Positions 1 to 8,474 of a stretch of DNA of 64,000 nt are shown in pieces (positions within the stretch are counted from its first letter, which is position 1; each line of letters starts with the position of its first letter). The notes under the pieces are model-generated. The model had not been told where the DNA came from and did not search any database. It saw only the letters and a program-made list of their open reading frames with translations. A program made the translations under genes and the position numbers. The DNA is from Thecaphora thlaspeos (taxonomy: Eukaryota; Basidiomycota; Ustilaginomycetes; Urocystidales; Glomosporiaceae), in NCBI GenBank assembly GCA_900291925.1, contig UWYS01000009.1, positions 248,001 through 312,000 of the forward strand, read 5' to 3'.

Positions 1-613
1 GCAGCTCGAGACGCTGCAGCGTCTGAAGCCAGAGGTGGTAGGACACTTTGACCTCTTCCGCCTCTTTCGACCCGATGCCTCGGTCGACTCGTCGGCAGAG
101 GTGTGGAGCAAGGTCGAGAGAAACGTGCGCTTCGCCGTCGGATACGGAGCGTTGTTCGAGTGCAACGCTGCCGCGTTCAGAAAGAGCTGGAAGACGGCGT
201 ATCCCGGCAGGGAGATCCTCGACGTGGGTGACATCGTCGTGTGCGCCTGAACGAAAGGCAGGAGCGTCGCTGACAGAAACTCTTCTTCCATTCGTGAATG
301 ATCTCCTCTGCAGTTGATCCGATCGCTCGACGGCCGTCTCTGCCTCTCGGATGACTCGCACGGTGTGGCAGCCGTGGGGCTCAACTACCACCGTCTACGA
401 CAGTATCTCGTCGATGCGGGCGTAAACGAGATTTGGTACCTGGAAAAGGCCATGGCAAAGGACCTCGAACGACCGGACTCTATCCCGCCAACTAGGTTCG
501 AGAGAGGTACCGCGGCGAGAAGGATGGGGAGAGAGTGGAGGGATCAGCCTTTCTGGGAGACCTATGAGAACGTGAGAAAGGCAGAGGAGGTGCAGGCGTT
601 GGAGGCCAAATGA
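1..613 (+). CDS. HIS2: Histidinol-phosphatase (PHP family), 3' part only
   Basis: The gene enters from the left edge, so its N-terminus is missing. Exon 1..223 reads from base 2 and ends at EILD before a GTGGGT donor. The intron is 224..313 and closes at CTGCAG. The last exon is 314..613. The join gives EILD-LIRSLDGRLCLSDDSHG followed by VGLNY. The LSDDSHG block is the conserved C-terminal metal and substrate motif of PHP-type histidinol-phosphatases, which carry out the next-to-last step of histidine synthesis (histidinol phosphate to histidinol). The open frame runs through the donor to a stop at 250, which is why it looks like two ORFs. The gene is convergent with RPA49, 185 bp away. Identification rests on motif recognition. 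Confidence 0.8.
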
Positions 614-798
614 TGGTGGCGATGCGGAAGCTGGGCGGACTCCTCTACTCGGGCATAGCCACAAAACGTCGCATGGCTCGTGCGGCAGACGTGGGATTCC
701 AAACACGCCATAACAACAGGCGACCTTTAATGCAATGTAGATACAAACAACAGCGCAAACCTCTGCCGACCCGAGCATCGCTCCGCCGCCGTGGCTGG

Positions 799-2631
799 CT
801 ACTTCTTGACGGTCCTCTTCCTCCTCGGCTCGGGGAACTTGAGCGGCAGCGAAAGGGTCGCACTGCGTTCTTTCTTGACATCGCCAAACTCGACGTCTCC
901 ACTCGCCATGGCCTTCCTGCCGGGAGAGCATCCGATGGCCTTGAAGATCTCCATGAGCCTGTGCGCGCGGTCGAGTCGATCGAAAAAAAGCGCTGTCAGT
1001 AAGGAAAAGGTACGAATCCGATACGAAGATCAACGGGCAGGGACTGGGAAGACGGAAGCCTGTAGGTCACTCACTTGTGCGGCTCCATCTGGAGACCCTT
1101 GGCGACTGGCTCGTATGCCACCGTAAAGTGGTCCGTGTGCAGCAGCAGGGCGCAGGCGTACGCGAGGAAGCGCGTCTGCTCAATGCCAGACATGTACAGT
1201 CTGCGACAGCGCAGTGCGGCGAGATGGCGAGGAGAACAGACAGAAGAGAGGACAATACGATGGTCAGCGGTCAGAGCACTCGTTTCGACTAGACCCACTT
1301 CGAAAGTGGCAGGCGGATACTCACTTTGAGCGACCCTTGGCCGAGCCGGTGAAACGGTCGGTGATGTCGCGGAAGACACGCTTCCCCTCAGCGCTGCTGT
1401 CGAGACCGAGCTTCTCCTTGATCGACCTGGCGTCGGGCGTGTCCCGGTGCAACAGCATGAACGAGCACAGGTAGACGAGATACATTGTCATACGGACGCG
1501 ATCCTTTGTCTCCTCGAGCGCCATGTTCTGCCTCTTTGTGAACGAGTCGATGACCTCCTGCGGTGCACCCGCCGGCGGGTCCGGGTAGTCGAACTGAGCG
1601 TTCTGGACAGCGGCCCACAGCCGGCCGGCGAGCCAGGCCGTCTTGATGGGCTCCAGCCAGGCGCGGATGTCTTCCTCGGACGTCAGCTTGAGGACGGCGT
1701 CGATGGGGACCTGCTTCATCACGGCAGGGTCGATCAGGTTGCGAACCGGATAGACCTCGATGGGCTTGGTTGCGCTGGGCTCGTGCGGCGGGATGGGACG
1801 CGACTTCATGTGGATCTCGTGCAGCTCGGCCGCGCTCGGTAAGTTGGCCGTGCTCTGGGTGATGCTCTCGGTCACCGTGTCGACCGATCCGAACACCTGC
1901 GAAACGTCGACCTTCATCCTCTCGGCATTGATTCGCGCCTTTCTCGCCTTCGAGTTGCCGAACGTGCCCTCCAGGCCCTTTCTCTGCTGGTAGTACTGGT
2001 TGACGGTGTCGTCCTGCTCGAAGGAGATCGGGTCGAGCGTCTTGAGCGCCTTGATCGAGCGCGAGACGGTGAATAGCGGCGCGGCCCGCAGCGTGACGCT
2101 CGAGGTGGACGGGTCGTAGACGCCGACCATGTATTCACCCGAGTAGCCGCGCAGGTCGGGCGCAGAGCCGAGCTGGAAGTTGTCGCCGAGGTACTCCATC
2201 GACTTTGTACCGCCGGCCAGCACCAGCCTCTCATCTTTCAGACCGGCGCCACCCTTGCCGTTGGCGGCCGCCGACGAGGAGCCGGGGAGGGCGTCGCCGC
2301 GGTACAGGCTGAACTCGGCGCTGTCGGCGGGGAGGTAGTCTGGGAACGACGCCAGCGCAATGCCGTTGGACGAGCGTGTCCCGTCGCTCCGGGCCAGCTT
2401 CAGCGAAGCCTGTCCCGCCTCGACCTTTGCCTTCTTCGAGGGGGATTCGGCGGACTTGGACTTCTTTGAGGACTTCTTGTCGTCTTTTGATTTCTTGCTG
2501 CTGCTGCTGTTGGTGGTGGTTGATGTCGAGGCGGCAGGGGCGGTCTTGGACACGGCAACCTCCTTGTGCTTTCGCCTCTGCTTTGTCGGTGACGAAGAGG
2601 AGGACGAGGGGGCGGCTACGCTGGGCGCCAT
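799..2631 (-). CDS. RPA49: RNA polymerase I subunit A49-like (RPA49)
   Basis: RPA49 forms the A49-A34.5 heterodimer of RNA polymerase I, acting in the nucleolus in initiation and elongation on rDNA. Exons read downwards as 2631..1325, 1200..1075 and 992..799. The N-terminal third is Ser/Lys rich. The A49 dimerisation region follows (FPDYLP, YMVGVYDPS, LFTVSRSIKALK). The C-terminal tandem winged-helix region starts near VYPVRNLIDP and continues through LYMSGIEQTRFLAYACALLL. The third exon ends KRTVKK. The first splice (AAAGTGAGTA to CGCAG) is in phase. The second, which uses the only obvious GTGAGT donor and the GACAG acceptor, is out of phase by one base with the clearly coding third exon. 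That exon opens with a run of seven T on the coding strand (983..989). A homopolymer error or an unusual splice site could explain this. Confidence 0.8.
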
Positions 2632-3241
2632 ATTGGGCCAAGGAGGGTGCTGCTGCCGACGAAGATGAAGATGTAGGTGTGAGAATGCGCCGCTTTGGCT
2701 TTTGTTCGATCGGCTGCGCAGCGAGGGTTCGGATCAGTGCGGTGTGCGCGATGAGCTGAGGGACAGGTGGCAGGCGGTAGAAGAGGTTGCCAGGAGTGGT
2801 GCGGGTGATGGTGCTGCTGATGGTATGATCCAGGCGAGGGCGGCAGGTTGAATTTTTTTTCGTCCTTCTCATCGTGCCCGACCGCCCAGCCCAGCCCAGC
2901 CCAGGCAAAAAGTCGACCAGACAACTTCCGGCACCCGAGAAACAGCCCACCACGACCCACGACACATCGCAATTTCCCGTCCTGGCCCAGCAACGGTGGC
3001 AGGCTCTCTTCTCACGACGCTCTCAGCAAACACAGAACAGCATGACATCTTCACAATGCTTCTAGCTGGCAGCACAACGGCAGTGACGATTTCAGGGTCA
3101 TGTCTCCCTCTGAAGCCGAGGTGGACAAGGTGGACAGAGTATCTTGCAAGAGCAGCGAGCGAGGGGAGAGACTAAGTACAACAGCAGCAGAGACTAGCAG
3201 TTTAAAGGTAAAGCGAAGAGAGTGCGAGGGAGAACTACGGA
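2632..3241. other. Intergenic: RPA49 promoter and annexin 3' flank
   Basis: There is no supported gene. The segment holds the RPA49 upstream region, a poly-T run near 2850, and a C-rich repeat of CCCAG units at about 2881..2905 that also resembles the repeat upstream of RPL7. The frames here on both strands give proline, histidine and arginine strings without domain character. Confidence 0.5.
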
Positions 3242-4555
3242 CTAGTTTCCGATCATCGCAGACAGCATGCGTTTGTAGTCACCGCTCGTCTCGCCCTCGA
3301 CGCGATTCTTGAGGCCCTTCTTGTGGCAGGCGGCCGCATAGGCCCGCTTGACGTCCTCGAAGCGCGGTCGGTTCCAGTGATTGCGGGCGACGCGGTAGAT
3401 GAGGCGCTCGTCCTTGGTGCCCAAGCCCTTCATCGCGTCCTCGATCAGCTTGGCGTCCCTCTCGAGCCCTCGACCGTCGCCCTCGGCGCCGTCGACGATG
3501 AAGCGCAGCGCGTTCTCCAAGTGGCCAGAGAATTCCGAGTTGATCATCTTGGAGAGCGGACGCTTGTGCTGGCGAGCGTAGCCTGCCGCCACCGCGGCGA
3601 GGTGCGGGTTGCTCCTCAGGCAGAGGATACCGCAGATCTTAATCTCATCCGTCCCCGCACCGCGGGCGGCCGAGTGTAGGTCGCGGATGTCGGCCTCGAC
3701 CATGTGCGGGTCGACGGGGGCGTTGTCATCCTGTCGCACGCCCTGCATTGCCATGACAAAGAGGCGCTTCGTCTTGAACGAGAGCTCGTCCTCAACGACC
3801 TTTTCCATGTTCTTGCCGCACGTGGCCAGATAGGCCTGCTTGAGCGTGTGCATTTCAGCGTTGGTGCGCGAGAGGAGGACCTCGTTGAGAATGTCCTCGT
3901 GCGTGCCTGCTCCGTCGCACGAGCGGTTAATAAGCCAGACGTCATAGCCTACCGGGCCGAGGACCTTTGCGCGCAGAACACCCTCGAACCAGCCGCTGGT
4001 CTCCTTCTCGAACACCTTGAGTAGATCCTTGCCCGTCATCGCCTTGAACGCGCGGCTGACGGCGTCGATCTGCATTGCGTCAAGCGGCGCCAGCGTCGCA
4101 ATCAGCGCGCCTTCATCTGTCCCAAAGCCCTTGGTCGCCTTGCGGACGCGCTCGACGTCGGCGGTAGGATTGTAGCCGGGAGGCGGACCAGCCGGCATGT
4201 GCGGCGGCGGAGGAGGGACGGGCACGCCGAGGTAGAAGAAGCTACCACCGGCCGGAGCTCCGCAGGGCGCGCCCATCGGAGGCGGGGCATGATGCTGTAC
4301 CTGGTGGTGTCCATGGTGGGGCGGAGATGCGCCGTATCCAGGTTGAGGAGGGAGCGCTCCATAGCCTTGGGGGGGGGCGCCATAGCCGGGCTGCTGAGGA
4401 GGCGCGCCGTACGGAACAGACGGCGGCGGAGCATAGCCGCCTCCGGGGGGTCCGGGGGGAGGAGCGTAGCCACCGTAGCCGCCGTACTGCTGCTGCGGCG
4501 GCGGCTGCTGAGAAGCGCCGTAGCCCGGGTTATAGTTGGGTTGAGGCCAAGACAT
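3242..4555 (-). CDS. Annexin with Pro-Gly-Tyr-rich N-terminus
   Basis: This intronless 437-residue protein starts MSWPQPNYNPGYG. Residues 1 to about 135 are a Pro/Gly/Tyr/Gln-rich tail like those of vertebrate annexins A7 and A11. Four annexin repeats follow, marked by GFGTDE, GAGTHED, GAGTDE and GLGTKDE, each the GxGT loop of a type II calcium site. Annexins bind acidic phospholipid membranes in a Ca2+-dependent way and act in membrane fusion, repair or trafficking. The PGY tail probably mediates self-association; that is inference from animal homologues. The 5' side faces the inverted-repeat element at 4813, about 260 bp away. Both termini are intact, and the domain assignment is firm. Confidence 0.92.
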   Translation of the reverse strand: MSWPQPNYNPGYGASQQPPPQQQYGGYGGYAPPPGPPGGGYAPPPSVPYGAPPQQPGYGAPPQGYGALPPQPGYGASPPHHGHHQVQHHAPPPMGAPCGAPAGGSFFYLGVPVPPPPPHMPAGPPPGYNPTADVERVRKATKGFGTDEGALIATLAPLDAMQIDAVSRAFKAMTGKDLLKVFEKETSGWFEGVLRAKVLGPVGYDVWLINRSCDGAGTHEDILNEVLLSRTNAEMHTLKQAYLATCGKNMEKVVEDELSFKTKRLFVMAMQGVRQDDNAPVDPHMVEADIRDLHSAARGAGTDEIKICGILCLRSNPHLAAVAAGYARQHKRPLSKMINSEFSGHLENALRFIVDGAEGDGRGLERDAKLIEDAMKGLGTKDERLIYRVARNHWNRPRFEDVKRAYAAACHKKGLKNRVEGETSGDYKRMLSAMIGN

Positions 4556-4812
4556 TTCGGAGAGGTGCGATGTGGTAACGATGGCGATGATGAGATGTTC
4601 GTCGTTGTCACCTAAGAGGTAGGAGAAACTGTGGTGAAAGGGAAGATGGGTTGGCTAGGCGGGGTCGACTGTCGATTTATAGGTTGGTCCGACCACAGCC
4701 TCGCTGGCGACGACCGCCGCCGCGACTGAGCGGCACGATGACGCCCCGCGGGGCGGTGGCTTGACACGGGTCCTTGCAGAGACGCGGGTCGCAAGGCAGG
4801 GAAAAAGGAGAG

Positions 4813-4884
4813 TAACGCACCTCCCGCAGATTTCGGACGCACGCGGTTTTCGGACGCGGGTCCTGGCGCGGGTGAGCTCACCTC
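4813..4884 (+). repeat. Left 72-nt terminal inverted repeat
   Basis: This is the inverted partner of 5809..5880 with 70 of 72 positions identical. It contains two copies of TTCGGACGC and ends in the palindrome GGTGAGCTCACC. Confidence 0.9.
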
Positions 4885-5052
4885 TCCCTCGTATGAGGCC
4901 TTCCATCATGCTTCCGTACCACCACCTCTCCCCTCTCGCTCTACCATGTACGGCCTCCAGCACCTCTGTATGGCCTCCTCCGCCTTCCTGTAGTTTCCTG
5001 CAACGTCTTCCGCCCGCCTGATTCAGCAATACAACCTACTTTCACCCAACCT

Positions 5053-5641
5053 ATGCGCCCGGCACCTTGTGTAGCCTCGAAAGAGGAGATCAAGCGGCAA
5101 CGACAAGAGCACGACGTCAAGCTCGTGGCAGCGCTGGCGGCTTGGAAGGACGGCACCTACAGCAGCATCGCCGCCGCCGCCAGAGCACAACGGTCCTTAC
5201 ATGCATCGGCAGCGGCAGTCCCTACGCCAAGCCATCAACATGTACGACTTTGTCCTCCGCCGCTACCAGCTCCTCGCCCTGCAAGAATGGCAGCGGACCG
5301 CGGACTCGTCGACGCAGCAACCGGCGCTCCCAGTCGACCGCATGATGATCCAGCGAGGCGGGGTCATCTCGAGGGAAGAGGGCGAGAGGCGAGCAGCCGA
5401 GGTGACAAAGAAGAGGCAGGAGGAACGGAAGCAGCAGCGCAAGGCCGAGAAGGCTGCGGGCAAGACGAGAGCTGCACCAAAGGCCAAGCAAGCGCCAAGG
5501 AAGGCACAGCAAGCACACACGGTGGCGATCCGGATCGACGCCAAACCATCACAGCCAACGACGGCGGACTGCAAGGAGCAGTTGGAGGTCGAGATCGCTC
5601 TCGAGCAGATGCAGCTTGACGAGGCTAGTCCATCGGCATGA
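5053..5641 (+). pseudogene. HTH_psq (transposase-derived) gene remnant with frameshift
   Basis: The first frame, from ATG 5053, reads KEEIKRQRQEHDVKLVAAL and then WKDGTYSSIAAAARA, a typical psq helix-turn-helix. Just after ARA (near 5180) the family-like continuation moves to the next frame: PYMHRQRQSLRQAINMYDF onwards to the stop at 5639..5641. A net loss of two bases (or gain of one) in the CACAAC area would account for it; the gap is too short for an intron. The C-terminal half is GGVISREEGERRAAEVTKKRQ followed by a Lys/Arg/Gln/Ala-rich tail, resembling the C-terminal tail of fungal pogo-like transposases. No DDE domain lies between the two parts. The product, if any, would be a DNA-binding fragment. 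Confidence 0.6.
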
Positions 5642-5808
5642 AGAACGGTCGGAGTCTGCCTTTCTCCACCACGCCAAAGCACACACACTGTACCAGGTCC
5701 CATGCAATCCACATTGTAGCATAGTCAGCCTCTCCCTGCATCGATCGAATGCATTACATTGCTTGTAGCTGTTACTCTGGCAATAGCATGTCGTCGAACA
5801 ACATCTCG

Positions 5809-5880
5809 GAGGTGAGCTCACCCGCGCCAGGACCCGCGTCCGAAAACCGCGTGCGTCCGAAATTTGCGGGAGGTACGTTA
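5809..5880 (-). repeat. Right 72-nt terminal inverted repeat
   Basis: Reverse-complement partner of 4813..4884. The mismatches lie near the outer end, at the sixth base and at the G/A of CCCGCAG versus CCCGCAA. Confidence 0.9.
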
Positions 5881-6679
5881 GTCGTGAGTGGAGGCAGCAG
5901 CCTGTCTTGGCGCACGGCTCGCCGGCAGAGCGATGTGGCCTGTCTCTGCTATGGCGTAAAGAGCGAGCGACCAACCAGGCGTCAGAGCAGGGAGTGTTAG
6001 GGCGAAGGCGAGAGCTGGATCTTCATTTCTCATGACATGAAACCAGGCGGTGCCTCGCCCGCTTGCACAGCCTTCGCCAGTCGAGGTTCGAGCCAGCCAA
6101 CCAGCGCCCGCCCGCCCCGCCGCGCTCGTTCTCTTGTTCGGATGCCAGCCCGAAAGCAAAGCTGATGAGGCCCATTGCCTCGCCATCAACCGGGTCCAGA
6201 TGCAGTTTCGATCCGGCAGCTCTGCACCGTCGATGAGCGATGTCGAGGCCGGAGAAAGGAGCGGCACGCCACCGGGCTGTCAACCATACGCCAAGCAATC
6301 GGGGCCCGGGTCAAGGCCAGATCGGTTCGGTTCGGTCGCCATACAGCGACCACGACACCAAAGGGGAGACGCACGCGACAAGCAGGCAGGCAAGCCGGCC
6401 GTCTAGAGAAGTCAATCTGAGTGAATGTTGCAGTGCTGGTTTCGCTAAAAGTACATGTGGGATCAGAGGCGAGAGGAGCGCGGCTGGTGCAGAGCAGAGG
6501 CTCACGATGGCTCGGGTGGACGACACTGGTCGGTATGGCCGACGGGACTTCGGACCATCGCCTCCTGGCCTCGCAGTTCGCTCCATCGGCCGCCTCTGGG
6601 GTATTGGGTGAGGTCTCCTGCTCGGCAGAGGCCCGCAGCGGCAGCGCAGGATCGTTTGCCACCGGGCACGGTGCGTGGC
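5881..6679. other. Intergenic, no gene recognised
   Basis: About 800 bp between the inverted-repeat element and the ATG12 stop codon. Short frames on both strands are arginine- and serine-rich without domain features. No tRNA-like T-loop in a correct cloverleaf context was found (GGTTCGAGCC near 6084 lacks the rest of a tRNA). Confidence 0.5.
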
Positions 6680-7692
6680 TCAGCCCCATGCTGCCGTCAT
6701 GCTGTAGTTAACGATCAGGTGGCCTTCCGTCCCAAAGCACTGCGAGCTCAACAACAATCAGCAAGACAAGGGAAAGAGTCAGAATGCGTGTCAGAGGGCC
6801 ACAACTTCAGTGTAGCTGATGCCGCGCGAGGCGCCTTTAGACGTACGCGGTACAGGTTGCCAACCGTGTCATCCGGAGCAGGGCTAAAGGAGGCATTGAT
6901 GTAGAGGAACTGCAACGAGTCAGAAGGGGTCGCAAGAGAGATCAGGCATATGTGTTTGCCATCAGCACATCTGCGGCAGGACTCGACATGGTCAAGCGAA
7001 CCGGACCTCGGGGACCAACCAAGGAATCCGACGGCTTGAGGTTGAGCTCCTTGCGCAGAAATTGGATCACAGCTTGGAAGCGGTTGAAGGCCGTGATCCG
7101 GAAGTAGTTTGTCTGTCGGGATCAAGCAAGAAGTAGTCGAGAACGCAAAAGCAGGGGCGATAGGTCAGCGACTCTCTGCGTTAAGACTACCGCCGTCGTT
7201 ATCTATAAGACGGAATCCTCACCTTCATGATGGGGGCGTTACCAATCGCCTTGAAGCGAACGACGACTAAGGAGCGACCGAAGAAGTAAATGGACGAGCT
7301 TCAGCGGTCCTTTCTCACCGCGAACCTTGCGTGTGTGTGCGCCGATCGTGGGGAGCCGACACCGTCGCCGGGATTCTCACCTTTCGACGCATCCTTCTTC
7401 TTGTACTGCTCGAGCGCCGTCAGTGCCGCTGGCGGGTAGAGCTGAGTCGAAGAAGGCTGGCCTACTGTAGGCGACGACGCGAGTGTCCGGTCCACATCTG
7501 TGGGACGACCCGAAGACGAGGCGATCAAGCAAGAGGACGTGTCAGCCAGGATTGATCAAGGGCTGCGCAAGCCTCTTCGCGCTGGTCGCGAGCATAGGCA
7601 AAGCTTCAGCACAGTGCCGGTGAGGATGCTGAACGCTCTTGCAGGAACACACCTTGGCCGGAAGCCTGGATGTGCGAGGAGGAGGAGGCCAT
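6680..7692 (-). CDS. ATG12: Autophagy ubiquitin-like protein Atg12, six exons
   Basis: Atg12 is the ubiquitin-like modifier joined by Atg7/Atg10 to Atg5, forming the E3-like complex for Atg8 lipidation in autophagy. Exons read downwards as 7692..7653, 7497..7381, 7266..7223, 7112..7020, 6909..6847 and 6739..6680, with every join in phase and 138 residues in total. The start is MASSSSHIQASGQ, interrupted after one base of codon 14. The fold begins at VVVRFKAIGNAPIMK, then NYFRITAFNRFQAVIQFLRK and FLYINASFSPAPDDTVGNLY. The last exon encodes CFGTEGHLIVNYS...AAWG and ends in the glycine required for conjugation. The 40- and 44-nt exons hide this gene from single-frame inspection. Five introns in 417 coding bases is dense compared with neighbouring genes. 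An alternative upstream ATG at 7750 is out of frame with exon 2. Confidence 0.93.
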
Positions 7693-8474
7693 CGTAGTCG
7701 ATAGGCGGAGAGGTGATGGCGAGCAGGCTGGTTCGAGGAGAGGATGACATCGTTGCTCCACTTTGTGCTCCCTGCACCCTGAATCCCCGGCCTGGTCGGT
7801 GGCCCGAGCGCTGCTTGCAGCCCGATCGCCTAAATACGCATCGGGACGCCTGCTCGCCACCCTTGCTTCCTACCTAGACCTAAACCCTACGCGGTCCACT
7901 TCAGGGGGAAACGGCCTTCTTGGGACTGATATCAGGCGTTCCAACCGGTGCACGCATGCCAATTGAAGTTCGGATGAATGGGCAGGAACATGTTCCGAGG
8001 GCATGGCCGAGGGGCGAGAGGGAGGCCTGGTAAGCGGCACCCAGGCGGAGCGAGCGAATCAGCGCAGTGAATAGAATTCTCTCTGCCGTCCTGGAAAATC
8101 GTTTTAGTCCTCGGCCGACCAAATTCCATTGCCGCAGCAGTTGGGACGGAGGCGCGAGAATCACTGGGGCGAAATTGAATTTTGCGCTCGGCGCCGCCAC
8201 CGAGGTCGCTCAGCCCAAAGTTGGAAGCCCGGCCAGGCCGAAGAATCGGAGAATTCGCCAAGTGGCGAGCGCCAGGGCAAGCGACCCCAGTCCAGTCCAG
8301 CCCAGTCCAGCCCAGCCCAGCCCAGTCCAGCCAGCCAAGGGCGAGGGTGGACCAAAAGGGCGGAAAGGGCGGAAAGGCAGGCAGGGAGGCGAGGCAGGCC
8401 AGGTCTTTCGGCGCTGATCTCCCTCTGTTCACCATCCTCACCACCGGCACCGCCTCCCATATCCGTTCATCAAG
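7693..8474. promoter_or_regulatory. Divergent upstream region of ATG12 and RPL7
   Basis: The 782 bp separate the start codons of ATG12 (-) and RPL7 (+), so both promoters must lie here or in RPL7 intron 1. It includes a tract of CAGTCCAGCC-type units at about 8285..8335. No gene is supported. Confidence 0.5.
8285..8335 (+). repeat. Degenerate CCAGT/CCAGC tandem repeat
   Basis: Roughly ten imperfect 5-bp units of CCAGT and CCAGC type, about 140 bp upstream of the RPL7 start codon. It is compositionally like the CCCAG run near 2885. Confidence 0.7.

Larger units (their letters stand above)
4813..5880. mobile_element. Inverted-repeat element with remnant HTH_psq gene (pogo-like?)
   Basis: The two ends, 4813..4884 and 5809..5880, are 72-nt inverted copies differing at 2 positions. 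They flank 924 bp. The outermost bases are TA-ACG on the left and CGT-TA on the right, compatible with a duplicated TA target as in Tc1/mariner/pogo elements. The inner ends carry the perfect 12-bp palindrome GGTGAGCTCACC. Inside is a plus-strand gene remnant with a psq-type helix-turn-helix, the DNA-binding fold of pogo transposases, but no room for a DDE catalytic domain. The reading is a non-autonomous, internally deleted DNA transposon. Membership in a named family is inference. Confidence 0.65.

Noticed and set aside
6080..6100. Possible tRNA T-arm (GGTTCGAGCC)
   Set aside because: No acceptor stem, D-arm or anticodon arm at the right spacing. Similar GGTTCGA hits near 497 and 35173 also failed.
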